Positions 47,480-59,070 are shown, counted from the stretch's first letter. The stretch: 64,000 nt of DNA from Strongylocentrotus droebachiensis (GCA_035222895.1 JAVYIG010002117.1:1-64000), one strand, 5' to 3'. A program made the numbers and translations. Notes: generated by a model not told the origin, from the letters alone.

Positions 47480-48950
47480 GTAAGTATTTCATTTATTCAT
47501 TTCCATGTCAAGATAAAAACAAAAATTATATAATATTGGATGGCTTTGAGTGTGATACAAGAATATATTGCTCGAGCTATGACAATATTGGACTAGCAAA
47601 ATAACAAAATTTGACTTACCTCAGTAAATATGGCTTTATTTTTGTGTGATATCGCCAGAATATCGATATCGCTAGCTGAAGTTCCCGGTTGACTGAGCAT
47701 TATGAAAACAATATTGGTCAGTCATCTGGGTACTGCGCTTAGGATATTGAATACACTGATTTATTGTACTACTTGGAAGCCTTATAGATAATAATACATA
47801 ATCTTCAAAATACAAAGATATATAATGAGATATCTGAAATAGGAAGATCATGAAAAGCACAAAAATGGCTTGTTAGAAATGATCCTCAAAAAATAACAAA
47901 ATAACAATAAATTTAGTACATAATTTACTTAAAATCGAGTTCACCAAAAAAGGGGGGGGGGGATGGAGAACAGAAGGAGTATTCAGAATAGTAACAACTG
48001 TATTTGTACCACACAATTTTGCCAGGGGGGCTGACTTTTCTTGCCCAAATATCATTTTTCCAATTTCTACAGTTTCTCAGAGAGTAAAGCTAGCGAGCAA
48101 AAATGTTGACATGTTATTAAAGTGTCAATTTCATTTAGCCTTGAAAATTATAGAACATTAAAAACAGGCTGCCTCACTGCTGAGAAAGAGATGGCGGTTT
48201 CTGAAATAAATGGAATTTGAAAATGTGAGGGGGACTGCAGCCCCCAGTCTTAATCTTATACGCCTTCGGTAACAACATTAAGAAGATGTAAACTATGGAT
48301 ATTACTGTTTTAAATGTTTCTTTATTTTAACAACAAACACCTGTTTATTGAATTATGCAATGGTTTTGTATCTACCGATTTAAAGATTCTCGTACATGCA
48401 GCAGCTTATTGATATAAATGGATAAGTACTGTTAAAGTTGATTTGAATATATCCCACAAACGCAGTTGTTAGCGTTTGCTGCTCCCTCGCCGATGTGATC
48501 AAAATAAAATTACAACAGGGTTCTTGAAATTAAGGGCACTTGAAATGTCAACATCCATTACCAATAAGAGGATGGGAGTGAGCTAGGCTACTCATACACA
48601 TAACCTAACATGTTATTTAGTAGTATCATGTACATGTATCAATCTCATAACATACAGTCGTGTATGCATTTACATATTATAGAGTGCCACAGTCTTGTAT
48701 GCAGTAATATCTTGTCGTCATGGGTTAACACATTCATGACAAGATTTTTCTGAAAGGTTATATAAATAAGGATTCTTCTTCAAATTGACAACACTGGAAT
48801 GTTGGCATTTACTTGTTGCATGTTATCATTAAAAAGTTATGGATTTTAAAAAGAATATACATAAACAGAAGCTAATGTATGTCAAAAAATTCATCAGTGA
48901 TAGCATATGTTTCAAACTCAAATGTGCATGTTCGTGCAGTACAAGACCTG
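47480..48950. other. intron 3 sequence, no gene seen
   Basis: AT-rich, a poly-G run at 47953-47962, otherwise unremarkable. Confidence 0.5.
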
Positions 48951-49261
48951 GGGGGTGTTTCTCAAAAATCCTAAGTTGAACTTATCTCTAAGTTGGACTT
49001 AACAATTATGAAAAGCCGTTAGCATCATTGAAAATATTTTGTAAAATTTATTTTAAAAGGCATAAAATGTTAATTCGAATCATTCATATTTTCTATCATC
49101 AAGAATATTTCATGTTCTTGATGTGGAATTTATGAAAAGTCTAAAATACTTGAATTTTTGCTTTTGAATACATATTATTTTGAGGCTACAAATGGCCCTC
49201 CATGATATGTAAGTCCAACTTAGAGTTCAGTTTGACTTAAAATCTTTGTGAAACATCCCCC
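48951..49261. mobile_element. hairpin MITE, gtttcacaaag type ends
   Basis: Ends gggggtgtttctcaaaaatc and ctttgtgaaacatcccc are inverted, with inner inverted aagttgaactta / taagtccaactta blocks. It has a different interior from the 31634 group and ends 89 bp before exon D. Confidence 0.82.
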
Positions 49262-49350
49262 TGCACAATCATATTGGTTTTTGCGTGTATAGATATCTAC
49301 TTTCTTGATTGACTGTATCATGATACATAATTATATCCTTTTTTTTTCAG

Positions 49351-49414
49351 ATCAAGAAAAACACATCCAGGCCCTGTTGTACATCTAAGTGATAACCCTG
49401 TAGACGGAAATAAG
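49351..49414 (+). CDS. STXBP5: tomosyn exon D
   Basis: This 64-bp exon encodes SRKTHPGPVVHLSDNPVDGN and K after one base that completes the split leucine. THPGPVVHLSDNP is a hallmark of tomosyns and lies at the start of the region covered by the LLGL domain of the Lgl/tomosyn family. The acceptor follows a run of nine T. The exon ends at a codon boundary before gtaaga. Confidence 0.96.
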
Positions 49415-49513
49415 GTAAGATGGGAACAAAACTGATCATGCTATTTGACACGTAAGGATTAAATTATAATATAACCAAGTAAACGTTAGAATACAAATGG
49501 AATGTTTTCACCT

Positions 49514-49863
49514 AATAATAATAGTAATAATGATCTGGATTTATATAGCTTATTACAAAATTCCACCTCTTTAGAGCATTGCAGATATTATTACCCTGAT
49601 CATCGGATTCTTTCACGCACAGTGTGCACCATCTCCACTCCCTGGGGAGTATTCTTACCATATGTTCACCGTTAGGGCATATGGCATTTACTAACAAAAA
49701 GGATTTCGTCATTCAACCCGGTCCCCTATTCTCTCCTGGGTATGGAGTGGCAAATGTAGATTAATGACTTGCCAAAGGACATTAGGGCCATGTTGGGGAT
49801 CGAACCCATTACCTTTGCATTTTAATTTGAGTACTTTAACCACTTGCCTAAGACACCTCTACA
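49514..49863 (-). mobile_element. tRNA-derived SINE, near full length
   Basis: On the minus strand: A-box region around 49836-49856, B-box gggttcgatcccc at 49795-49807, then the conserved tggccctaatgtcctttggc, the body, and a (ATT)n tail near 49514. It is the cleanest SINE in the window. Confidence 0.9.
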
Positions 49864-50258
49864 ATTGCCCAGTGTCTGATGGGTCCTTACCCTAAACTTG
49901 GCCATACCATAAATGGGAGAAAGGACTGATTTCAATGATGATGAACCTTAAACACATTGGACCAGTAGACCTGCCTACGAATGCATTTCAAATTATGCAT
50001 GCTCTTTCCAATACCCCTAGTCACCAAGTATTTGAGTCACCTCCTATGCAATAAGATATCTCTACGGATGGAATTCAGTTTTAATTAATTAAGTGTTGCT
50101 ATGTCGGGCAAGCCTCTCACAAGCGATTTTTAGTTGTAAAGAATACAATTGTTTAAAAAAGTATGCATACAATTAGTAAGCTGGTTTATTAGATCTAGGA
50201 CTACAGCGAGGTAATCCAGTGGAGCAGTGGAGATGGTGCACACTTGTGTGTGGGCTCA

Positions 50259-50452
50259 AAGCCCCACTGCACTAGTTTGGCCCAGAGCGATCAGACCTCC
50301 CTTCATGGACAGTGACAGGTGGTTATCTCATCAAAAAGCTCCCAATTAACATAAGAAAAAGGGGATCATGGGAGACCAATGGTCACCCATTAGGTATTGT
50401 TTGCTATATACATGTAGAGGGCACAAGTAGCTATAAGAAGTGCAGTGGGGCT
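50259..50452 (+). mobile_element. TTAA-type MITE, family P
   Basis: Starts caaagccccactgcactagt; right TTAA at 50453-50456, while the left TTAA is mutated to CTCA. It is near full length and lies 100 bp upstream of exon E. Confidence 0.82.
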
Positions 50453-50551
50453 TTAATGTGCTATATAAATGTGAATGATATTTTTGTCTTCTGATGAAAA
50501 CCTGTGTGAAGCTTTGATTCACGCCCTCCATGTTGGTTCTTGATCCCACAG

Positions 50552-50759
50552 TTACTAATAGGTTTTGAGACGGGCGCGGTGGTGTTATGGGACCTGAAGA
50601 CGAGGGTGGCAGAGTACCGGTATAACTGCAGCCAGCCCGTCCGCAGCATCGCATGGCACTACGAGGGAAAGCAGTTCGTCTGCAGTCACACGGATGGCAC
50701 GCTCACGATATGGAACGTCAGGACCTGCATCAAACCCGCCAACATCATCTCTCCTCACG
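50552..50759 (+). CDS. STXBP5: tomosyn exon E
   Basis: This 208-bp exon encodes 69 residues starting LLIGFETGAVVLWDLKTRVA and ending IKPANIISPH, with one base left over. It contains two WD-type strand ends (VVLWDL and LTIWNV) and the conserved core SIAWHYEGKQFVCSHTDGT. It is much richer in G and C at third codon positions than exons A to D (many CTG, GTC and ATC). Its donor is gtcagt rather than gtaag, and a hairpin MITE begins about 8 bp inside the intron. Confidence 0.97.
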
Positions 50760-50767
50760 GTCAGTTC

Positions 50768-50917
50768 AGGGACCTGTTTCACAAAGCCTTTTTTCAATGA
50801 CAAATGACAAATATCAGTGACAAATCTGCTGATAACCAATCAGAAGCAAGGATTTCAGTAGCTTATAACAACAACTTTTATTTGTCACTGATGACAAGTT
50901 TTGTGAAACACACCCCA
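50768..50917. mobile_element. hairpin MITE next to exon E donor
   Basis: Ends gggacctgtttcacaaagcc and gtgaaacacacccc are inverted. The interior is close to the 31634 copy. It begins about 8 bp after the exon E boundary. Confidence 0.88.
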
Positions 50918-51680
50918 GGATGCATTTTTATTTTGATGTAGCTTACAGACTGCCCCCCCCCCACCCCCAATAAAATGGTTTTGAAAAAGAGAGAAAGAAA
51001 GGGAGAGATGGAATGCAAAATGAAGATGATACAATCCCTCTTACACCCCCTCCCCGCTTGACTCTGAAATAGTGAATGTGTTATACAGCAACTTTTGTTA
51101 TGATTACACAACCCAGCTACTGTATTTTCAATAATTTCTAATCTACACCAGTGTAATGAAATGCAATTGCATTATAAAAATTCAGGGTTGGCTTTAAACT
51201 GTGATTTCTTTCTGTGATGTAGTTAAACATGATGGTCCACCCGCTAACCTCAAACTACTGGTTTTATGGGCTGCTAGATCCTACATGATTCTAAATGTTA
51301 TTTTATACAGGTGTTATGAATATGCAAATCTTTGAATATTCATGTTACAGGAAAGTTAGAGATCGTCAATGCAGCGATTAAACTTCCTCTGATTTCGAGG
51401 TGATCAGTCATCTCATTCTGCATTAATTTCATTTATGAAAGTTATCAGGATTTGATTTGTTAGGTAACGTATGAGATGTTTACAATACTTGACGAGATAC
51501 CAATCGGTCAACCTCGAATCAACATAGAAGTAGAAGGAGAAGTCGGTAGAGGAGTACATGATTTTATATAATTTTTGAACTGCCCCTACCTAAAAACAAG
51601 TTTATCCCTGTGATTTTATAAAATATGTAAATTCATTAGATTAAATTTAAAAGTGTTCTGTTTGTTTGTTTTTCTTGCAG

Positions 51681-51759
51681 CCAAAGTACCTGCCAAAGGA
51701 TTAAAGCCGGAGCCATGCGCCCCTGTGCCCAAGGTAGAATGGGCATCTGTCAAGAGCGG
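51681..51759 (+). CDS. STXBP5: tomosyn exon F
   Basis: This 79-bp exon encodes KVPAKGLKPEPCAPVPKVEW then ASVKS, flanked by split codons on both sides. It corresponds to the loop that follows the TPHG motif in tomosyn, where the family has a KPEPCKPI-KVEW-like sequence. The acceptor is a good ttgtttttcttgcag. The exon ends in phase 2 at a gtaagc donor, the same phase in which the downstream microexon candidate would join. Confidence 0.95.
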
Positions 51760-52046
51760 GTAAGCTTAACCCCCCCCCCTCCCCCCTGGAAATCAGTATT
51801 CTTCCTTTCATGTTATTATTGTCTTGATGAAAAACTGTTCAATGCTTAGCATTTTCTGATTTGTATCTGTCCTTTTCACAATCCCAAACACACTGTATGC
51901 ATTGTTTTTCACTTGAATAATCTTTTCTTCAAGATTTATGTATAAATTATACACTCATCACTTCACCAAAATATCGGCCCTGTATCTTTTAGAGATAAAT
52001 ATATTGTGAGCTGCCCGCAAGGAGGCCATTACTGCCATTGACAATA

Positions 52047-52256
52047 CAGTGAAACCTGTCTATAGTGACCACCCAAGGGAAACACAAAAAGTGGCCTTTG
52101 TAGACAGGTGGTCTTTGTAGACAGGTTCCTTTAGTACATGATTCAATGATAAACCATTTTGAAGGGAAACAACAAATGTGGCCTTTGTAGATGGGTGGTC
52201 TTTGTAGATATGTGGTCTTTGTAGACAGGTGGTCACTAAAGCAGGTTTGACTGTAT
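52047..52256. mobile_element. TA-type MITE, gacaggt family, full copy
   Basis: Left end TACAGTGAAACCTGTCTATA, right end caggtttgactgta. The interior contains tandem gtagacaggtggtctttgta phrases. Confidence 0.82.
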
Positions 52257-52374
52257 ATATAACTCTTGCAGCATTAGTTCATGTAACAGAGTTGTATTGC
52301 GGTACAAGGGCTGATGTTTTGAAGTTTACACAACATACATGCTCATTTGTTTCAAGTGATTTAAAGGCCGTCTG

Positions 52375-52553
52375 TACTAGTTTGGCTAGGAGGGATTAGA
52401 CCACCCAGGGTGGTCACTGACAGGTGGCTTTCTTGTCAACTCAGCTCTCAATTAACATAAGAAAAAGAGGATCATGGGGGACCAATGGTCACCGATTAGG
52501 CATTGTTTTAAATATAGAGGGAGCAAGTAGCTACAAGTAGTACAGTGGGGCTT
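52375..52553 (+). mobile_element. TTAA-type MITE, family P
   Basis: TTAA at 52371-52374 and 52554-52557, with family block ctctcaattaacataagaaa and atcatgggggaccaatggtc. It ends about 95 bp before the microexon candidate. Confidence 0.85.
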
Positions 52554-52647
52554 TTAATCGTCACTGGGAGGGGGGGGGGCAGTATCTACTTCACGTGATA
52601 TTTCTTGATGTTACATGTCATGTTTTCTTCTTTCTTGTTGTGTGTAG

Positions 52648-52668
52648 TTTTGATCTGTTCCAGTCATC
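52648..52668 (+). CDS. STXBP5: candidate 21-bp cassette microexon, tomosyn
   Basis: Between exons F and G lies a 21-base segment bounded by a pyrimidine/T-rich tract ending in gtgtgtag and by a consensus donor gtgagt. In the phase set by exon F it reads FDLFQS plus a split serine, with no stop, and it rejoins exon G in frame. Including it would insert seven residues (FDLFQSS) just before DPYILFSGG, a loop between propeller strands. The splice signals are as good as those of confirmed exons, but I know of no homologous segment and a chance match cannot be excluded. If real it would be an optional exon, because F and G also join in frame without it. Confidence 0.45.
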
Positions 52669-54830
52669 GTGAGTTTCTTCTCTGTCTTTAATTCTTCCAC
52701 CCCATGTTCCCTTCATATATCCCAAGTTCATCTCTCTTGAATGCAACCATCTCAGCCATCCTATCTCATCACCCAAACATGTTCATCATTATTCTACTCG
52801 TAACTTCTAATGCATTACATGTGAATGCTAAATTCAAAATACATTGTAAGATGTCATTAATATGTGCGTGAATGTCCATTTACATGTTCGCATTCATGAG
52901 ATGATATTGTCGTAATAAGCAGGACTCGTCATATAATTGTGTATAGTAAATAGGGTTGAATAAGAACAACGGGGTGAATAGGAACACAAAGTGGAAAATT
53001 ATATGTTGGGTCAATATACACTGTTCTTTTTTTTTTATCTCAAGGAATGGTGCAGACCCTTTTCTCTTTTTATTTAGGTTTTGACAGCAAAAAAACTCTT
53101 GGAAAATCATGTCAAAGCACTGTATTTAATTGTTGTTCCTATTCGTCCCTGTGTTTCTATTCATCATTATTATGGAATGTACAAGCTCTTGATTTCATTA
53201 CAAATAATTATATGACCGTGTATGAGTATGGCTGAATGCTGAAGATTTTTTTTAAATGGAGAAAGGTGTTGGAAGCGCTTTTTTGTTGTTTTTGGAAAGG
53301 GGTCTGCATTTATCAGCATCATCAGAATCTAACGCATCATGAATTGCGCTCATCTACATGTACCTTCATTGTTGTTAACCTCATGTTATCCTTAACATAA
53401 TATTAAGTGCAATATTCTTTCTTGGCAAGCCTAATCCATTTGTTATGGAGATGTAATAGAGCCATATTTACCTAAGAATTCACTAAGATTGTAGGGAGAG
53501 CATGGTAAAGTTTTATGCTGATTTAATGGGTATGTGTAAGATGTATTCCAGCTTTTCTTTAGGTATTAGCTATATGGGTACATGGACTTCATTCTGGGAA
53601 CATGTGGTGCCCTGACACTAACAATTGACAATATTCATGTTGATGGATTTTTTTAATATTTTTTTTAATGGGGTATCTGTAAAGTAGCATTGTTAGGATT
53701 TTTGTTCATCAGAGCGCTGTAGATATATTTATATAGAAGCTGCGCTTCATGAATTGATCTAATTATTATTAGTAGTATTATTACATGTATCTTCTACTGA
53801 TAAAACAATACATGTACACTGTAGTCTGTGTGTAAGAATCAGGAGCCATTTGAAAGATAGTTTTTTTTTTCTTCTAATGAATGTTTGATGGCTCTATTCT
53901 TCTTCTTATACATCAAATTTATCCTGTGCTGAAGAAAGTGGTATGAACCTTGTTAGGAGGTTTGAACTTGTGACATTTATGTGTCCATACAAGTGTTCAT
54001 GCTATTTCAAGGACCTCTGCATTATGTTATAGGTGAATAACATGTTAGAAATCTATAGTTTAAACATTATTTCAGGGACTCTTATATTCTGTTTTCAAAT
54101 GGATGCTTTAGAATATCATATTCTAATGTTTTGGTTCTAAAATTAGTTGAGGGACCTTACATTCGCTTTTGGATTATGTTTTTAGAAATTTCTGTTCCTA
54201 ACTTCTGTAGTTCTGTTCTAACATCATAGGGACCTCTACTTTTTTTATTTTAAGGCTGAAAGAGTATTATAAATCTATATTATGTCTATGGCTATGACAT
54301 CATTACATAGTAAGGGTTTAGAAATGTAGGCTTATCGTTGTAATGTCTGTGGTTTTATTATTTTATGGACCACTCCATTCTATTTCAAGATGGACTAGAA
54401 ACCTCAATACATATATGGAACGTGATATTCTGTTCTCTTGTGAATAATGTTTGAGAAATCTTTGGTTCGTACATTATATCGGGGGACATGTATATTGCAT
54501 TCGTGGGTGCATAATGTAGTAGTAGAAATGGTTTATTGAAATAAAAATTAATCGCGGCTCGAAAGCCGAATTACAGGTTTTTTTCAATAGAAAAAGCAAA
54601 CATCAAAATTACAGGAAACAAAATAGGTAATAACGTGTAATAATTAAAGCAATGAAATCATGATAACAAAGATTAAGTAAAAATAACAGAACTTCTTTTC
54701 TTACATGCAGTTTCATTAACTCGAGGGTTCAGTGACACAAAGACGTCCATATTTTGCCAAAATGAGTATTTGATATCAAAATGTTCAGAAAAATGTGGGC
54801 TTTCCAGGAAACACAACGACTTAAAGCTTA
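52669..54830. other. intron sequence, no gene seen
   Basis: AT-rich unique sequence. At 54529-54690 is a piece reading ggtttattgaaataaaaatt, then cggctcgaaagccgaattac, similar to a reversed LINE or transcript tail. Confidence 0.45.
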
Positions 54831-54834
54831 TCAA

Positions 54835-55011
54835 CACTAGTGTGGCTGTGAGGGATTAGACCACACAGCGAGATCACTGACAGGTGGCTATCTCATCAAC
54901 TCAGCTCTCAAATAACATAAGAAATAGAGGATCATGGGGGACCAACAGGCACCGATTGGGGAAGTTTTCTATATAGAGGGAGCAAGTGGCTACAAGTAGG
55001 ACAGTGGGGCT
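54835..55011 (+). mobile_element. TTAA-type MITE, family P
   Basis: TTAA at 54831-54834 and 55012-55015. It closely matches the 52375 copy (ctctcaaataacataagaaa, agcaagtggctacaagtagg). Confidence 0.85.
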
Positions 55012-55220
55012 TTAACTACACCCAACACCCTATTTAAGTCAATGGCTAGAGAAACATAGACTTAACTCCTTAAGGCCCAAGTGCTCAGTGACACATAAAC
55101 CACTTTTTCTCAAAATGGCAGAAATTGAGTTACGTCTTTGTGTCTCTGACCCCTCAAACTTTTCTTACATAATATTTCATTAACCGTGGTTTTCATCTCT
55201 CTGGTTTAACATCCTTTCAG

Positions 55221-55375
55221 GGACCCCTATATTCTCTTCTCCGGTGGACTAACATATGAGAAATCCACGCAGACACCCAGCATCACCATTATGCAAGGCA
55301 AGACCACAACTGTACTAGAAATGGAACATTCTGTCGTAGACTTCCTCACGCTCTGTGAGAACCCCTGGCCGAGTA
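55221..55375 (+). CDS. STXBP5: tomosyn exon G
   Basis: This 155-bp exon encodes DPYILFSGGLTYEKSTQTPS then ITIMQGKTTTVLEMEHSVVD and FLTLCENPWPS. It matches the tomosyn segment with FI-LSGGLSYD, then MHGKST-VLEM, and then SIVDFLTLCETP. It starts with the single base needed after exon F (or the microexon) and leaves one base of a codon before gtaagt. Confidence 0.97.
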
Positions 55376-55556
55376 GTAAGTCCACAATTTTTTTTAAATG
55401 TTGCGATGGTCGTTGAATGTTCATCAAACGCATTATATATATTATATGATAATGGTTGATATCACTTATCAAATAATTGTAATATATGTATCCTAATAAT
55501 TATCATAAACCAAAATTATTTTATTAACAGTGATAATCTAATTTAAGTTCATCTGG

Positions 55557-55711
55557 GCCCCGTCTTACAAAGAGTTGATATTAATTGCAACTTATTTGTG
55601 ATTGGTACAAATCGCAACTATGTACATTAGAGATAGGAGACTGTAAACTCGCGGTTGATCAGGGAATTTGCAATTGATATGGATCAATCGCAACTCTCAA
55701 TAAGACAGGGC
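55557..55711. mobile_element. hairpin MITE, gggcccngtcttacaaag type
   Basis: Ends gggccccgtcttacaaagag and caataagacagggccca are inverted, with gcaactt/gcaactc blocks inside. Distantly similar in layout to the gtttcacaaag group. Confidence 0.75.
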
Positions 55712-56420
55712 CCAGGATTGATACGTCATTGCTAAAAAAAATAGTTCATTGGTATCTAGTTCAGTCTTTTCTACCATTGTTTTTTTGTTTTGTTTTTGTT
55801 TGTTTTTTACATCGGTTTTACCATTTCTGTTTTTTGTGTCACTAAATGTAAAAGGTCTTGATTCATTCATTAGGCTTGGATTGTTTGATGATGAAACATA
55901 TCTAATCAAATCAAATAACGTTTGCAGTGTTACTAATTATAATATTCAGCACTATTTTTCCTCCTTATAAATTGGTCTTGTTGTTGAGAAATATGTAGAT
56001 AAATTACATTGCTAAACTCTGATGAAATGACACTTAAAATGGATTATACAAACATTCCATGTATGAAAACCTCAACTCCGTTCAATTCAAAATTTATTTC
56101 CACTCAATTTTGAAATAAAACAGAGATATATATATATATATAGAGCTGTATTTCAAGCATGAAAATGACAGAAGATATTGATAAAAAGGATGATGCAATA
56201 TAGCAAATGGTCATATGCTAGTGTGAAAGGGACACAGATTGTAATATTCTTTGTTACCTAGTTCCTTATACAGGTTCTCATTCGGACGTCCCTACTCATC
56301 ATGCAAATGCACCAGCAATCAATATCATTAGTATTGACCGGAGTATGATCAGACTAGTGCAGTATGCTAATGAGATGTGACCACCGTTAAAGGTCGAGTG
56401 AGCTATAAATATGTCCATTC

Positions 56421-56427
56421 ATCTTCA

Positions 56428-56463
<36 letters not shown>

Positions 56464-56861
56464 TTCTCTCTCTCTTGTGTATATCTTTCTCTCTATCTCT
56501 ATCTCTATCTCTCTCTCACACTTTCTATCTCTATCCTCTCTCTTTTACTTTTCTGTCTTTCTCTATCTCTTTCTCTCTCTCTTTTACTCTTCTGTCTGTC
56601 TATCTCTTTCTCTCTCTCTTTTAACTCTTCTGTCTGTCTCTATCTCTCTCTTTTTTTACTCTTCTGTCTGTCTCTATCTCTCTCTCTCTCTCTCTTTTAC
56701 TCTTCTGTCTGTCTCTATCTCTCTCTCTCTCTCTCCCTCCCTCCCTACCACCCTACATCCCTCTCTCTCCCCTCTTTTCACACTATTTTCTCTCTCCGTC
56801 TCTCTCTCTCTCTCTCCCCCTTCCTTCCCTCTCTTTCTCCCCATCCCTCTCTCTCCCTCTC

Positions 56862-56897
<36 letters not shown>

Positions 56898-56962
56898 CCC
56901 TTCACTCTCTTTCTCTCCCCCTTCTCTCTCTCTCCCTCTCCCTCTCTCCCTCCGCACCCTCT
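56421..56962. repeat. CT-rich simple sequence before exon H
   Basis: About 540 bp of (TC)n, TTTCTC, CCCTC and similar, almost all pyrimidine on the coding strand, running to within 11 bp of exon H. Confidence 0.97.
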
Positions 56963-56972
56963 CTAAACCCAG

Positions 56973-57045
56973 ATCCACAAGAACCCTATGCCGTGGTAGT
57001 CCTGCTGGAGAGTGATCTAGTGGTCGTTGACCTTCTGTCCCCAGG
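56973..57045 (+). CDS. STXBP5: tomosyn exon H
   Basis: This 73-bp exon encodes PQEPYAVVVLLESDLVVVDL then LSPG, after two bases that complete an asparagine codon with exon G. QEPYAVVVLLE-DLV is strongly conserved in tomosyn. The acceptor (aaacccag) comes at the end of about 550 bp of CT-rich simple sequence, so the microsatellite supplies or extends the polypyrimidine tract. The donor is gtaagt in phase 2. Confidence 0.96.
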
Positions 57046-57666
57046 GTAAGTGGACACTGACCTTTAGGCGCTGACCTTTAGGGCAGCATGCCGCCTCGGT
57101 ATAAGATATCAGGATGGGTCCCGGCTGATTGATGTGGCATCAAATCCAATATATCTTGAGTCTTGTTCTACTTTTCCCCACTATCATTAGTGAAGAGTCA
57201 ATTATTTACATACACAGAACTATATTGATCAGGTTTTATGACAGGTAGCATTTCAGCTGTTATGCAATCCTTTAAAGTATGTCCAGTACAAGATATTTAT
57301 CACATCTTGTAGTTTATCCACAAAATTGAAAAAATCACTAGATAATTGAGGGATAATACTATAGAAAAAAACTTCAACATCAATAATATGGACAGCTGAA
57401 AATGCTTAGGAGTTCCTCCTAGTGATGCTGATCAGGGTTCGAAATTATCCTAAGCACCCTACGTTGTACTCGCTCTATATTGTCGGAAGCATGAGTCGAG
57501 CTTTTTAAGTAGAATAGCATATTTTATCTGATGTTAAAGGTTTAGATTAGGGTTCGATATAGTCCTTGGTCCAGGGTTATAGATTTGGTTAGTGTAAGAA
57601 AAGGACCATGGAAGAATTGTTGCTGGAACATGAGTCATAGAACCAACGTAATACCATCATGAGGCT

Positions 57667-58131
57667 TAGGGTGCGTTCAAGCGATTTTTTTAAAAGCTAG
57701 AATCACAAACATGAATCGCAAATCAAAACGTTAAAAAACATGGTTACTGCGGGAGAGCGTTCAAGCGATTTTTTTATCAACGCTGATCCTGGCTCATTTC
57801 AAGCCCAGCCACTGCTCATCACAGTGTGCAGTTTGACCCAGGAAGTATAGGTAAACTTTGCCCCATGCTTTCTGTCTGTGTTTACGGTCGACTGTCGGTC
57901 AAACCGGAAGCTGGCCACGATAATGACGTCATAGAATCATGATTGAGATCTCCGTTCCTTCAAGCGAATCACGATACAAAACGCATCTTTTTCAGCGTTT
58001 CATGTTTGTGTTTTTATATACGTTAATTTTATGACCGACGAAATATCGCTTGAACGCAACCGTGTTTTAAACTAAAACGTCTTTGAAACCGTGATTCTGG
58101 GGTGAAAAAGTGTCGATTGAACGCACCCTTA
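57667..58131. mobile_element. MITE upstream of exon I
   Basis: Inverted ends TAGGGTGCGTTCAAGCGAT and the inverse of atcgcttgaacgcaccc-type sequence (tgtcgattgaacgcaccctt at the right). Further gttcaagcga repeats lie inside. No target duplication is clear. It ends 32 bp before exon I. Confidence 0.8.
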
Positions 58132-58163
58132 TTTCAATGTGACTTTTTGATGTTTTGTTGTAG

Positions 58164-58320
58164 GTATCCTTGCTTTGAGAACCCGTATCCAATGGATCTC
58201 CATGAATCTCCCATAACATGTGTACAGTACTATGCAGACTGCCCGTCAGATCTTATACCTGCTCTCTACTCCACTGGAGCTAATGGCCTCAACAGGAAGA
58301 AGACAGCCTACAGTAAGAGG
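58164..58320 (+). CDS. STXBP5: tomosyn exon I
   Basis: This 157-bp exon encodes YPCFENPYPMDLHESPITCV then QYYADCPSDLIPALYSTGAN and GLNRKKTAYSKR. It matches the tomosyn block with FENPYP-HESPVTC and CPVDLIPALYS-GA. The first base completes the glycine of exon H, and the exon ends at a codon boundary before gtaagt. A MITE ends about 33 bp upstream of the exon, so the branch site and acceptor tract are squeezed into that space or provided by the element. Confidence 0.97.
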
Positions 58321-58375
58321 GTAAGTACATTCAAAACATAGAATTTTAGAACATCTTCCATAATTCTTTTCTCCG

Positions 58376-59070
58376 CTTTCTCCTCCTTCTCTTTTCTTTA
58401 TCTCTTCCTTCTCCTTTTCCTCCTCCTCCTCCTTTTCCTCCTCCTTCTCCTTTTCCTCCTCCTTCTCCTTTTCCTCCTCCTCATCTTTCTCCATCTCCTC
58501 ATCCTCCTCATCCTTCTCCTCATCCTCCTCATCTTGCTCCTCTTCTTCCTCCACCTTCTCTAATCCATCTCTTCCTCTTCTTTCCCTCCTCTTTCCCTCC
58601 TCCTTCTCATCTTCCTCCTCTATCTCCTCTTCCTCCTCCTCTTGCTCTTTCTCCACTGCTTTCTACGTTTCGGCCTTTGTCTCCCCTCCTCCACCACATC
58701 ATCATCTTGTTCTTCTTCCTCTTTTTTTTTCTTGTTCAGTTTTCATTTCCCAACTCCACTATTTCCTTATTCCTCAACATTTCCATCTTTCTTCCTCGTC
58801 ATCTTCCTCCTTCTCCTCCTCTTCTTATTCACCTTTCTTCTTCATCTTCCTTCTCCTCTGTTAACCCCTCCTTTCCTTCTTCCTCGTCTCACTCCTACTT
58901 CTACTTCTCACTCCTACTTCCACTTCTACATTCAGTTTCCATCATCATTTTGCGTCTCCTACCTTATATTTGTTTTGGGTTTCTTTCTCCTCTTCTTCTT
59001 CTCCTCCCCCTCCCCCTTTTTTCCATCTCAAATTTCTCCTTTCTGTTCTTTCCTATTTTTCTCTTTTAAT
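58376..59070. repeat. CT-rich simple sequence after exon I
   Basis: About 690 bp of (TCC)n, CTTCTCCTTTTCCTCC and degenerate relatives, nearly pure pyrimidine for the first 290 bp. It begins about 55 bp after the exon I donor. Confidence 0.95.

Noticed and set aside
56377-57049. Two 212-codon open frames
   Set aside because: They translate the CT microsatellite into Ser/Leu runs; only the last 73 bp belong to a real exon, in a different splice context.
58246-58656. 136-codon Glu/Lys-rich frame on the minus strand
   Set aside because: It is antisense of exon I followed by a CT-rich tract; low complexity only.
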